In this document: positions 1-10,577 of the stretch, piece after piece
Numbering within the stretch: the first letter of the stretch is position 1
Layout: every line of letters begins with the position of its first letter
Assembly: GCF_000188695.1 (NCBI RefSeq)
Contig: NW_004754898.1
Coordinates: 86,261-107,126, forward strand
Origin: Salpingoeca rosetta
Taxonomy: Eukaryota > Opisthokonta > Choanoflagellata > Craspedida > Salpingoecidae
Length of the DNA stretch: 20,866 bases
Reading direction: 5' to 3'
The notes under the pieces: model-generated
Databases searched by the model: none
Seen by the model: the letters and a program-made list of their open reading frames with translations, nothing else
Told to the model about the DNA's origin: nothing
Made by a program: the position numbers and the translations under genes

Positions 1-1046
1 CCGAGCGAGGTTGAGGCTGCAAGCAGTTACCTGTCCACCGTGAAATCGACACCAGCCATTGTCGCCGTGCTGCTGGAGCTCCTGGCGCTGCCCGCAGACC
101 AGCGCGACGACACCACCCTCATGCTGGCCGCTCAGGGCGCAGTGGCTCATCTTCGTGCGCGCCTTCTTCCGGAAGACGTGGACCAGTCCACATTCATCCA
201 ATACATCACCGCAGCCCTCATGCAGTACAAGAGCGTCAAGCCGTTGCGAAACCAGTTCACCCTCATCATGTGCGTGTATGTGCTACGGCATCACCACCCC
301 GTCATACGGCACCCAAGACAACGGCCGCCACACGCGGGCCTCCCGTACACTGCGCCGCATGCCCACACAACCGACACCGCTCCTGTTGGAAGCGGCGACA
401 CCTCGGCTCCTGCGAGCGGCGCCAGCATCGGCACTGACGCCAGCGGAGATGACCAGTCCACGGGGGTCATGGCTGCACTATCTGAGCTGCGGGACCACAT
501 CCTAGCACAAGACCCCAGCGCAGAGTGGCTGTGGATGCACATCGTGTCTCTCATCCCGGAAGAAGTGGACAGGAAAGAGTTCAAGCTTGCTACCGCCGAG
601 CGCAACGCCCTGCACCAGATCCTGCGCGAGCATGCGGGCATGATCATCACGCACGGTATGGACAGGATGGACAGCCGCGAGAACCCCTCCCTCTTCCAGG
701 CGTGCGTGCGCGTGTGCAACGCCTGGTGCGCCAGCGGCTTTGTCACGTTTGCGGACATGAAGCCCGTGATTGCCAGCCTCATCTCGTGGCTGCAGCACAC
801 GGCGGCAGAGGCGGTTCAAGCCGGCACCGACGTGTACCTGGACGAGGATGTCATGTTCACGCGCGTCACAGAGCTGCTCATGACGTGCACGGAGACATTC
901 ACGACGGGGGAGGCGACGGCGTTTATGGGCGACCAAGTGCTCATCATTGCTGATGGCTGCCACCACTACCTCTCCCTCGCTCGCCTCGTGCGCTCCTTTG
1001 TCTGCTGCGCCAAAGCACACCTCTTCACAGACCTGCAGACAGTACG

Positions 1047-1122
<76 letters not shown>

Positions 1123-1400
1123 CATTGGCGAGGAGATTTGACCTGTTTTTGTGTGTGTGCGCATGATGGTGTGTCTGCATGAAAGCGTTGCCGCTCGATC
1201 GCCTCTCCTCATACGTTCGAACTACACCACCGACACCACGCTCAACACGACTCCGACAGGAACAGTGGCAGCTGTTGTTGGAGCACTCGATCGCGTGCAC
1301 GAGCAGCGCAAATCCGCGCATTGCAGACGAAATGGTTCTTCTCTGGAGCACGCTTCCAGAAACACTCAAGGTGTGTGTGTGTGTGTGTGTGTGTGTCTGT

Positions 1401-1459
<59 letters not shown>

Positions 1460-2367
1460 CCAGCGCTGTGCACTCACATACATTCGATTTCTCCCGCCCA
1501 CACCCCCCCCCCTTCCAACACTCAACACACACAAACCACCTTCGCCGACGTGCGATCAGTCCCACCCCATGACGCAAGCTGCAGTCCTGCCGTACTTGAA
1601 GCGCGCCCTGGAGGCCGTCGTGTTTCAGGGGCAGCTGCCCCAGGCCGTCACTGCCGACGGCGACGAGTGGGACCGCATCACCACACTGCGCGAGAGCGTG
1701 CGCGCGTGTCTGCGCAACATGTTGTACGACATCCCCGGTCTTGGTCCATGGTTTGTCAACGCCGTCACTACCGCGCTTCGCGACGCCCTACGAACCGTAA
1801 CGGAGGACACGTGGCCCCAGGCAGAGGCGCTCATCCACGGCACGAGCGCTGTTGCCCGCAGGCTGTTCGATGCTCTCGATGCAGACACGGAGGAGGGGGC
1901 GTGCCAGCGCGCGTTTGTGGAGCTGTGTTGCCAGGTGCCGGAGCACCCTGCCATGCTGTGCACGGTTGCGCTGCTGTTTGGTGTCATCACAACGATGCTG
2001 CCTGGCGCGCTGCTGCCCATGGTTCGCCACACGGTCATGAAGGGCCTCTCGTTCTCGGAGGAGGCCGATGTGTTTCCAATGCGCATCTACGAGGACCACG
2101 TCAGCGTCGTCGCACTCATCAAGGTATCATGGCGTGTTTGTTTGATTGTGTGTGTCTGTGTGTCTGTGTGTGTGTGTTGTGTGTTGTGTGTTGTGTATGT
2201 TGTCAGCTTCTCGTCTCCCTGAACCGTGTTTCACTCGCCCCTCACCGTCAATCTCCACCACCACCATCACAATCACAACAGCTGGCCCGCGTCCTCCCCG
2301 ACCCCGCCTTCTTCTCCGAGCTGTGGCAGGCATACCAGTCGCCCCAGGTGCGGAGGGCAACTGCTTG

Positions 2368-2406
<39 letters not shown>

Positions 2407-4244
2407 TGTGTCGTGTGTCTGTGTGTCTGTGTGTCTGTGTGTCTGTGTGTCTGTGTGTCTGTGTCCGTGTCTGTGTGTCTGTGTGTCTGTGTCTGTGTGT
2501 GTGATATTATTCGAACCCACACCTCTTTACGACAACTGACCCACTGCTGCATCAACACCCCCCCCCCCCTAACCTCTCCCACTCCACTCCCCCACTGCCC
2601 CCAAAACAGGTCCAACAGAGCCTGACGGTGCGCAGTTTCAACCTGTTGTTGGAGGCCATCTGTGAAACCCTGTGCCATCCAGAGGTTGCACAGGACCAGG
2701 CTGCTGTGGCCGAGTTTCTGAACGCGTTTTTCAACGAAACGGCTCGCGTGGTTGCGTCAAATGCAATTGGGGAGGACCTGGATAACGCGTTTGCGCGCAT
2801 TCAGGTCATCTCCAGAACCATCCGCAAGGAGCCGAGCTCGGCGTGCCTGCATGCGACATGGATGGCACACCTGGACGCCAGCACGGAAGGGACGCTGCTC
2901 AAGTCGTGCCTTACTGCAGCCATCGCCACGTCACAACAACACCAGCACCAGCACCAGCACCAGCACCAGCAACATCATGGTAGTGTCACTCCACCGGCCC
3001 TCGTCCACCCGCGAACAGCGTCTCTGTCGAGAACACAGCGCCACTCGCGCTCAGCGTCACCGCACCACCACCCGTCGTCCCGCTCGCAATCCCCGCACGC
3101 GGCACAGCCACCGCTACCATCGTCATCGTCGCTGTCACCGTCAACATCAGCGCTTGCACCAGCAACAGCAGCAGTCACCTCGGCGACTAGCACAACTGGC
3201 GCCGCCACCAGCAACACCACGGCTGCTGTCACGGGCACGCCAACGGCAGCATCCACGCCCGGGTCAACATCAACGACGCCAACGCGCCCCACGCTTGCAC
3301 CGCGCTCCCAATCGGATGTGCCGGTAATAGGCGATGGGCGAGCGACGTGGCTGCCTGCACCCCAGTGCATCAGCGGTCTGTGCGAGTGCATGGAGGTGGT
3401 GCTGACAAACCTTGCCGTGTACTCTGATCAGCTTGGACAGCAGGTGCTTGCTGCTGTTGGCTCGTGGCAGCCCGTGTTCACGTCTCCGCACGACCCAAAG
3501 GTGTTGGAAATGGTCACCATGCGTTCCAGCGAATGTGCGGCCATTGTTCCCGTGCTCGTATCCGCACTGCGCATGCACGCAGCCTATTCCCAGGACGAGG
3601 CCTGTTTCCAGTCCTTCTGCGACCTCGTGTCGTGCTGCTGCACAATGCGACCAGACGCTGTTGCGCAATCAGGCGCGCTCCCGGACATTCTGTCCACATA
3701 TCTCCACGCGCCCATTGCGGAGATTGCGGCGAGAAACCGCGCCCCCTTCACGGACAAACCGCTCGTGTCGTCGCTGTGTCGCATGGCGGGTGTCGTGCTC
3801 ACGGCGCAGACCGCGCCACAGCGGCTGCTGCTTGCGGATGTGTATGGCGAGGGGGAAGCGAGCGAGGGGGAGGCCGGCCGCGTCCTCAACACGCTGCTGC
3901 TGGCCGTATGTGGCGGTCTCCCCTCCTGGGCACTGGACGACATCATGCAGGCAATTCGCACCATCATGGAGTGTCTGAGTGCGGACGTAACGTCACAGCT
4001 GCTGTATGGCGCCATGTGCCAGCCCACCTTTGCTCGCCCCGATGTGAGCGACAAGGCCAAGCTCATCTTCCTCGAAGACTTCCAGCGTCTCGGCGCCACG
4101 AGTGATTGGAAGCGCCTGAAGAACGCTGTGAAGAAATTTTGCGGCGGAAAGAAGAAGAACACGTCGGGGACACCTGCCATCGGTGGTGGCAGTGGCGGTG
4201 GCAGTGGTGGCCGCGTTCGGACGCGCTCTGCACCCACCATCTGA
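1..4244 (+). CDS. TNPO3: Transportin-3 / importin-13-like nuclear import receptor (5' partial, 5 exons)
   Basis: Importin-beta superfamily protein. The family carries cargo, in animals mainly SR splicing factors, through the nuclear pore under RanGTP control. Proposed exons are 1-1041, 1260-1370, 1560-2123, 2282-2347 and 2610-4244; every junction is phase 0 with GT/AG ends, giving about 1138 residues. Exon 1 opens mid-frame, and by recalled alignment to human TNPO3 only about 20 N-terminal residues are missing. Recognised stretches are the IPEEV segment near 555-572 (human LPEEV), the LLLEH...[10 protein letters not shown] block of exon 2, and [17 protein letters not shown] near 3919-3969 (human LPPYTLPDVAEVLWEIM). 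HEAT-type helices are evident throughout. The chain is longer than the usual 920 or so residues because of two low-complexity insertions (about 283-470 and 2935-3310). Exon 4 could instead start at 2207, adding 25 Pro/Gln/Ser-rich residues in frame. TNPO3 versus IPO13 is not fully settled; TNPO3/MOS14 fits best. Confidence 0.85.
283..470 (+). other. Low-complexity insertion in the importin N-terminal half
   Basis: This is an in-frame stretch of exon 1 encoding His/Pro- then Ser/Thr/Gly/Ala-rich sequence between two recognisable HEAT-repeat blocks. Human TNPO3 has only a short inter-helix link here. It is likely a disordered surface loop. It carries no stop and no strong splice pair, so I read it as coding. 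Confidence 0.6.
1042..1259 (+). repeat. Importin intron 1 with (GT)n tract
   Basis: The intron starts GTACGT and ends CCGACAG. A nearly pure (GT)n run with single CG and TC interruptions fills about 1050-1118, right after the donor. The rest is unremarkable. Phase 0. Confidence 0.8.
1371..1559 (+). repeat. Importin intron 2, (GT)n starting at the splice donor
   Basis: The donor GT is itself the first unit of a (GT)n tract running to about 1457, with two TCT interruptions. The acceptor is GATCAG. A C9 run lies at about 1503-1511, followed by a CA-rich patch before the acceptor. Phase 0. Many GT dinucleotides could serve as the donor, but only the first keeps the exon-2 block in register. Confidence 0.75.
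2124..2609 (+). repeat. Importin introns 3 and 4 with GT-rich and octamer repeats, flanking a short exon
   Basis: Intron 3 (2124-2281) starts GTATCA, then carries GT and TTGTG repeats to about 2200. Exon 4 (2282-2347) follows. Intron 4 (2348-2609) has a GT run from about 2371, then tandem copies of the octamer GTGTGTCT to about 2502, then a C-rich stretch before AAAACAG. Both introns are phase 0. Confidence 0.65.
2935..3310 (+). other. Gln-His repeat and Ser/Thr/Pro-rich insertion in the importin C-terminal half
   Basis: This in-frame part of exon 5 starts with a CAG/CAC/CAA-derived Gln-His alternation (2935-2978). It continues as about 110 residues rich in Ser, Thr, Pro and Ala with some Arg-Ser pairs. 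It separates conserved helical blocks and is probably disordered. RS-like dipeptides inside a receptor family that binds RS-domain cargo are curious but may be compositional. Confidence 0.6.
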
Positions 4245-5088
<844 letters not shown>

Positions 5089-6054
5089 TCACTGGCCCTG
5101 TACACAGTAAAGCGTGATGACGGGGCGGGCGTGTGTGCCATCATCAACAGCCGTGTGGTGCACATGCGAGCCATCACCATCACCATCACCATCGCTGCTG
5201 CTGCTGCTGCTTGTTTCCTCCTCCTCCACATCGCGGTTGTGTGGCATTGCGCGTGTTGGCTTGACCAGCCTGCATCGCACCAGCTGGCCAATGGTCGTGC
5301 TGCCCATGATGCGTCGCGTGTGGTTCGCGTCTGCGTACACACGCACGTGCACCTCGTCGTCATCAGCGGTGCTGTTGCTCAGTTGCAGCGTCTCCACGAG
5401 ATCCTCCACCGTGTTGGTGTCACCAACGCCCGCAAGCGTCGCACCGTGGCTGCTGCTGCCACTGCCGCTGCTACTGGCCTGCGAGCGCATGGGAAACGCG
5501 CACATGAGATTCATGAGGGAGTAGCCACCTCCGCTTGTCGTTGCTGACGTGCCGTCCTTGCCACTGCTGCCCTCGTGTCCGCGTGACCCCGCCGTGCTGG
5601 TCGTGGTGGTGCTGGTGCTACGGCCGCCGCCATCTCGATGCGACGACACCACAAGCCGCACATCATAGAAGCTGCTGGGCTCGTACGTGTCGTCAACAAA
5701 GCTGCCCCGGTGGTGCTGGTGCTGGTGCTGGTGGTGATAGTGGCCGTGGTGGTGCGGGCTGTGGTGGTTGACGGGACACACGCCGCTGTCGTACGAAAAC
5801 CGCTGGTGGTGGCGGTGGCGGTGCTGATGGTGTTGGTGGTGGTGCTGACCAGAGAAGCTGTGCGGGCAGCTCATGCTCCCGCCCTGCATGGTGGCAAACA
5901 GCTGCAGGAGGGTTTGCATGTCCACGCCGCCAAGCGCCGACGACGACGACGACGATGCCGCTGGTGCTGGCATGGATGGCCGCTGGCTCTTCTTCTTCGC
6001 AGCAGTGAACATGCTCGTGTCGAAATCGGCCTCCGTCGGCGCGAGCGACGGGTC
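5089..6054 (-). other. C-terminal tail of the cyclase: His-, Ser- and Gly-rich, with a possible Ras-association-like segment
   Basis: This encodes residues from about 634 to 953, beyond the cyclase fold. It holds a Ser run, two His/Gln-rich clusters (about 5704-5865), Ser/Thr/Gly-rich sequence, an acidic and Ser run near the end (about 5160-5215), then VITLYCVQGQ and the stop. Between about 5258 and 5365 lies VHVRVYADANHTRRI followed by TTIGQLVRCRLV. This beta-beta-alpha look recalls the start of a Ras-association or other ubiquitin-like domain. Typical sGC subunits end soon after the catalytic domain. The fold call is inference. Confidence 0.45.
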
Positions 6055-9000
6055 CTCCTGCCCGTAACCGGTGAGGAAGAATGTCTCCATGTTGCCTTTA
6101 CCCTTGACGGGGATATCACCACGACTCTTCCATGTCACCTTGGAGTCGACGGCGTGCAGCTCGCTCATGGTGGACGCGCTGTACTGGATGCGGCCGGGGC
6201 GAGAAGTGCTCTCCATGCGTGACGCGACGTTCACCTGTGGTGTGGTGTGGTGTGGTGTGGTGTGGTGGAAAGGGTGTGGGGGAAAGGGAGTAACATGTGT
6301 TGGGAAATTGGTGAGGGATGGTGGGCGCGTGAAAGGCGAGTGGTCAACAAGGGACGTGAGGTGCATTTCAACAGATGGAAAAGGGAGGTGTGTGTGTATG
6401 TGTGTGTGTGCGTGTTTGTACATGTGTGTGTGTGTGTGTGTGTCACACGCAAATCAACATTGCCAAAGCTGCAGACACACAGAAGCATGCACAACGTCAC
6501 AGCCACGTGCGTATCAAGACGCCACCACGCACCGTGTCGCCAAAGAGGCAGTAGCGCGGGCGGGTCTTGCCAATGACACCCGCCATGATGGGGCCAGAGT
6601 GCATGCCAATACGGATGGTAATGGGGGTGCCATCGATCGGCGACACGACGTTGCTCGCCTCCTTCATCATCTCCACCGCCAGCTGCGCCATGCGATCAGC
6701 GTGGTCCGGAACATACTCCGGAATCCCAGACGCAACCATGTCTGACAACGCGTGAGTGTGTGCGTGTGTGTACGTGTGTGCATGTGTGTGTGAGTGTGTG
6801 CGTGCGTGTGTGTGCGTGTGTGTGCGTGTGTGTGCGTGTGTGTGTGTGTGTGAATTAACGCTGAACCGATGTGTGCGCTGCTCAAGGCGTCTGCATTGTG
6901 CCTACGACAATAACAGCGACTCAGGGCAACAACAAACAGCGACAAGAAACGCAGCAAGCAGTAGCGATACAAAGTAGCGGCAAGCCATCCCAAAGTGCCA
7001 TGCAGAGTCTGGCTTGTTGCTCACATGAATCGCCGATGGTCTCGACTTTGTAAACGTCGTACTTCTCGCACAGCCGGTCAAAGCGCGAAAACAGGTCGTT
7101 CAGGAATTGCATCACCTGCAGAGCAACGACGCACACGGAGGATGGAGATGGATGGCAACACATGCACGTGGTGCGGTGAGCAATCGACAGAGCGGCTGAC
7201 GCAACGGTCGCAGTAACGAATTGTGTGCATTGACAAGCGCGCGCGTACGCGACGCAAAGGAAGCCACACAAAAACACACACGCACGCACACATACACGTA
7301 CGCACACGCACACACACACGCACACACACAAACACACAAAAACACACACACGCACGCACACATACACGTACGCACACGCACACACACACACGCAAAACAC
7401 ACACCACTGCAACTGCAACTCAGCCCACATGCTCCCGCGCGAGTGAGCACCTTTGCCGGTTTGACGCTGCCGACGATACGCGGGAAGGCCGGCACGTCCG
7501 AGAAGAGGATGGTGACGCTCTGATATCGTTCCGCCTCTGGGATTTGGCCGTCAGAGAGACACTGGGCTACTTGCTGCTCAGGGGTGGTGGTCGATTTTGT
7601 TGGCGTGTTTCGTGGTTGGTGGCGTGGTGGTGGTGGTGCGTGGCGCGTGGGGTGAGCTGCAAGTGGTAGAGAAACCCCACAGAACAAGCAACGAACAACA
7701 ATACATGTGTGTACACGCGCATACAAGTGAACGCATACATGCACACTCATGAACAAACCTGCACACACACATATGTAAATACACATTCACACACACACAC
7801 ACATCCACACGCACACACGCACACACACACACATACACGCACACAAAAACAAGCACGCAGCGGCCACACCAAGCAACCACGAGCACGAACCTTTGGGAGG
7901 ATACTGTGTAGCAGCTCCTGGACGCGGTGCTTCTCGTGCGTGACCTCCTGCTGTGCACGCGACAGGTCAGAAGTCGTCTGCTCAAGCTCGGCGGCAATCG
8001 AGACGGTGGCCGCCTGGTGGGCGGTGCTGAACAGAATCTCGCGCCCGTTGGAGTGGATGGGGATGTCGGCGAGGGACAGGCCACGCAGGTACATTTCCTC
8101 CGGTTTGCTGAACTGCGGCACGCCCGCAAACAGGATGGTGTCTGTCTTGGAGATGTAGATCATCTCGCCCTTGATGTACAGGTAGTCTGTTGCCACGCTG
8201 ATAAACGACTCGCCCTCCACCGACGAGCACGACACAGTGCGCTGCAGCAACGCGTCGTCGTCGTCGTCCCAGCCGTGCTCGGCCGCACGCGCCCGCAGCT
8301 TGGCCATGTGCTTCTGCTCCTTCTTCATGTGGTACTGCTCGTCGCGCGCAATGGCCACAAACGCGTCGTGATCAAACTGCATAAAGGTGGTGAACGTCTT
8401 CTGCGGCACGTTGGGCTGCGTCAGCTTGAACACGTCGTGGAAGGTGAGGCTGTCGAGCTTCTGGTCCTGGAACCGCGTTTGCAGCGACGACCCCATGCTC
8501 ACCACGCGCATCTTGCGGTCAATTTGCACGTGCCACGGGAACAGCTCATCGAAGAGACCCGTGTCGGCGGACAGCTTTGAGAACTGGCGCGCGCGTGCGA
8601 CGGCGTCCAGGTCGGCCTCGGTGCCAAACGCCTCTGGCGGCAGGTACAGCTTGAAGATGTCGTGGTCCTTGCCCTCGTGTTTCTTCTGGTAGTGTTCGTA
8701 CTCAAACTCCACGTTGTACACGATGCGCGCCACCTGCCGCAGCAGGTTGATGGCATATGGCCACAGGCCCGGCCGGCTCGAGTAGTAGTGGAGGAGGACG
8801 AGGCCGTCATCGTGGCGCTCGGGGCGGAAGCTGGGCGCCTGCATGTCCGGGTACGCGTTGACGAGGTTGCGGTGCAGCGCGTCCACGTGCTGCAGGCACT
8901 CGTAGAACGTGCGGCCGAGAGCCTGCACAAGCGGGGTGTAGCCTTGCGCGGCGAAGTTGTTGATCTGGATGAACCCCATACCGGCAATGACCTGCTCTGC

Positions 9001-9183
9001 GGTCTTGCCCGTGACCTTGGCGGCGGCCTGCACCACCGTCTGCGTGTACTCATCGCTGTACTTCTTGTAGAAGTTGTTCTTGGGGTCTTCGCCCAGCTCG
9101 GCGTACAGCTCCTTCAGCAGTCGCTCCCCATCGTCCAGTGACTCGATCCACTCCAACGTGGCCGTCGTGATGAACCCATACAT
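5089..9183 (-). CDS. Soluble guanylyl cyclase with H-NOX heme domain (5 exons, complete)
   Basis: Converts GTP to cGMP, probably under control of NO or another gas at an H-NOX heme; cytosolic by family. Minus-strand exons: 9183-7891, 7573-7451, 7115-7025, 6741-6533, 6234-5089; intron phases 0, 0, 1, 0; about 953 residues. The start begins MYGF, as in sGC beta subunits. H-NOX is residues 1 to about 184, with proximal heme ligand His104 in HVDALH and the Y133-x-S135-x-R137 propionate motif. An H-NOXA/PAS-like region follows (about 212-375), then a coiled coil (about 385-431) and the cyclase domain (about 432-632). Metal Asp457 and Asp501, guanine-selecting Glu497 and Cys567, and Asn574/Arg578 are all present, so one chain could homodimerise into an active enzyme. 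The usual FSDIVGFT motif reads FSDVPAFP. A 320-residue low-complexity tail follows. The first internal acceptor is a tandem NAGNAG (exon start 7573 or 7576). The ligand, NO or O2, cannot be told from sequence. Confidence 0.93.
6235..6532 (-). repeat. Cyclase last intron, with a CCACA pentamer array at the acceptor
   Basis: On the coding strand the donor is GTGCGT and the acceptor CCACAG. About six plus-strand TGTGG pentamers (6236-6265; CCACA on the coding strand) form the acceptor-proximal tract. A (CA)n stretch on the coding strand lies at about 6391-6443. The junction restores GDT|VNVASR, the catalytic Asn/Arg segment. Confidence 0.75.
6742..7024 (-). repeat. Cyclase intron 3 with coding-strand (CA)n against the acceptor
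   Basis: Donor GTGAGC, acceptor TTGTCAG, phase 1. Coding-strand CA/CG repeats (plus-strand GT, about 6752-6852) sit directly upstream of the acceptor. The junction gives GDSYMVASG, matching the family GDAY motif. Confidence 0.75.
7261..7396 (-). repeat. Tandem ~70-bp duplication inside a GT-rich cyclase intron
   Basis: On the plus strand a CA-rich block containing CATACACGTACGCACACGCA occurs twice with a 70-base period (block starts 7281 and 7351). It lies within the intron 7116-7450, whose coding strand is therefore GT-rich on the donor side. No coding potential beyond repeat translation. Confidence 0.7.
7574..7890 (-). repeat. Cyclase intron 1, GT-rich near the donor
   Basis: Donor GTTCGT after the LLHSILPK codons, phase 0. 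Plus-strand (CA)n at about 7787-7845 makes the donor half GT-rich on the coding strand. The acceptor is the tandem GAGCAG, so the downstream exon may start with one Gln or two. Confidence 0.7.
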
Positions 9184-9184
9184 C

Positions 9185-9226
<42 letters not shown>

Positions 9227-9460
9227 ATGTGTGCGTTTGATGTGTGTTTGATGTGTGTGTATGTGTTTGTTTGATGTGTGTGTTTGATGTGTGTGTTTGA
9301 TGTGTTTGTGTGTGTGTGTGGAAAGAATGAATGAGCGTGAGGATGCGACAAGAGTTGCGTGGTTGGAGGTTGTTGTCATTGTGCGTGAATGTCGTTGTCG
9401 ATGCATTGACAGGATCAAAAGCCTGTTGGCGTGTCTCCATCTCCCTCCCTCACACACATC

Positions 9461-9494
<34 letters not shown>

Positions 9495-10570
9495 ACAAAC
9501 ACACACACACTCTCTCTCTCTGATGCAACAACGCATGCGTCACACGCCGAACAACATTGCACGACACCTCCATCCCACCTCGTTCTCTTCGATGCCACGT
9601 CAATCACCTCCGCCCTTGATGGAAAGCAAACCTTGCGTGTTGCAGATGAGCAAGTTTGTTTTCGTTGGGGGGAGGTGATGAAGCTTGCTTCGCTCGCTGC
9701 CTTGCTGCCTTGCGTGTTGTTCGCTTGGGTTGACGGTGGAATGTGCTCACCCTTCACACACCAACCAACCAACCAGTAAGTAGCCAGGTCACGCGGAAGC
9801 GTAGGTGCTGCTTGGGTGAGAATGGAAGGATGGAGGGCACAAAGGCAGACGAACACACACGCACGAACGTATTGATTGATGTGAAGCGAGAAATGGCTTC
9901 GTCTCGCTGACTCGACTGGCTGGCAACCCTTGTTCGCACCAAAGCCCTCGCACACCACGACTGCATGCCAACAACAACCAGCAACCAACACACAGCACCC
10001 AATCCCGCCTTTACCTGCTGCACTGCTTGGCTTGTGGGTTGTGTTCGTGTTCGTGATTGAGGTCGTGGTGGCGAACAAGCAACCTGTCGAAGTCTGCAGA
10101 AAATACGTGCATACTTTTGCATGAAATTCAGCAAGTCGGTTTCATCATTGGCCAGTTGGGTGAACATGGCGCAAACAGCGAGGCAGGACGACCAACACAA
10201 CCGGACAAGTGATGTCATCCGACATTGCCAACGGTCAGGCAGGCGAAGCGAAGAGGAGCGAGCTGGTGCGAAGGCACGCACACTGACAAACGCCAGGCCA
10301 CAAAGCTGTTGATGAAGGACTTTGTGCTGCTGTGCTGCTGCCTCTGTACTTGCCCTTGCCTGCAGGCAGAGAGAAGAAGGAAGAAGATAACAGGATAACG
10401 ACCAAAAACGAACGACAGCAAAGAAGGGAAGAAGGACACCCGCCACACACACACACACACATCCGCACACACACACACCACAATCATACACACACCACGC
10501 ACCTCACACACACGCAGACATCCGCACGCACACACACACACACACACCACACACACACACACATGAAACA
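9184..10570. promoter_or_regulatory. Spacer between divergent cyclase and CCP5 genes; probable shared promoter region
   Basis: The cyclase (minus) and carboxypeptidase (plus) start codons face away from each other across 1387 bases. On the minus strand CATACAG directly abuts the cyclase ATG, so a 5'-UTR intron probably ends there. A good minus-strand donor (AG|GTAAAG, GT at 10014-10013) could be its other end. Repeats: plus-strand GT with repeated GTTTGATGTGTG units (about 9188-9320), (CA)n (about 9458-9516) and CA-rich DNA up to the CCP5 start (about 10445-10565). No TATA box or known motif stood out. Short ORFs here (for example 10121-10312, plus) look incidental. Confidence 0.5.
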
Positions 10571-10577
10571 ATGCTGA
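10563..10577 (+). promoter_or_regulatory. Minimal upstream ORF overlapping the CCP5 start codon
   Basis: ATG AAA CAA TGC TGA reads as a four-codon ORF. Its stop lies just past the proposed main ATG (10571-10573), which sits in another frame inside CAATGC. If 10571 is the true start, ribosomes beginning at 10563 would terminate over it, allowing translational dampening or reinitiation. The 5' end of the mRNA is unknown. Confidence 0.3.

Noticed and set aside
502..1212. Minus-strand ORF of 236 residues opposite importin exon 1
   Set aside because: It is the antisense shadow of a conserved plus-strand exon. The sense frame matches the importin family and the antisense one resembles nothing.
1025..1582. 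Long Thr-His or Cys-Val ORFs on both strands across the repeat tracts
   Set aside because: They are translations of (GT)n/(CA)n microsatellites in introns. Similar ORFs recur at every such tract.
7264..7396. CRISPR-like or tandem regulatory array
   Set aside because: Two imperfect copies of CA-rich DNA with no unique spacers, in a eukaryotic intron.
9291..9779. ORF of 162 residues in the spacer upstream of the cyclase
   Set aside because: Much of it is repeat-derived and the remainder has no family resemblance or convincing start.
10121..10312. Small plus-strand ORF (63 codons), and an antisense frame over it, in the divergent spacer
   Set aside because: No recognisable motif and no supporting splice context. 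It may be 5'-UTR or promoter sequence.
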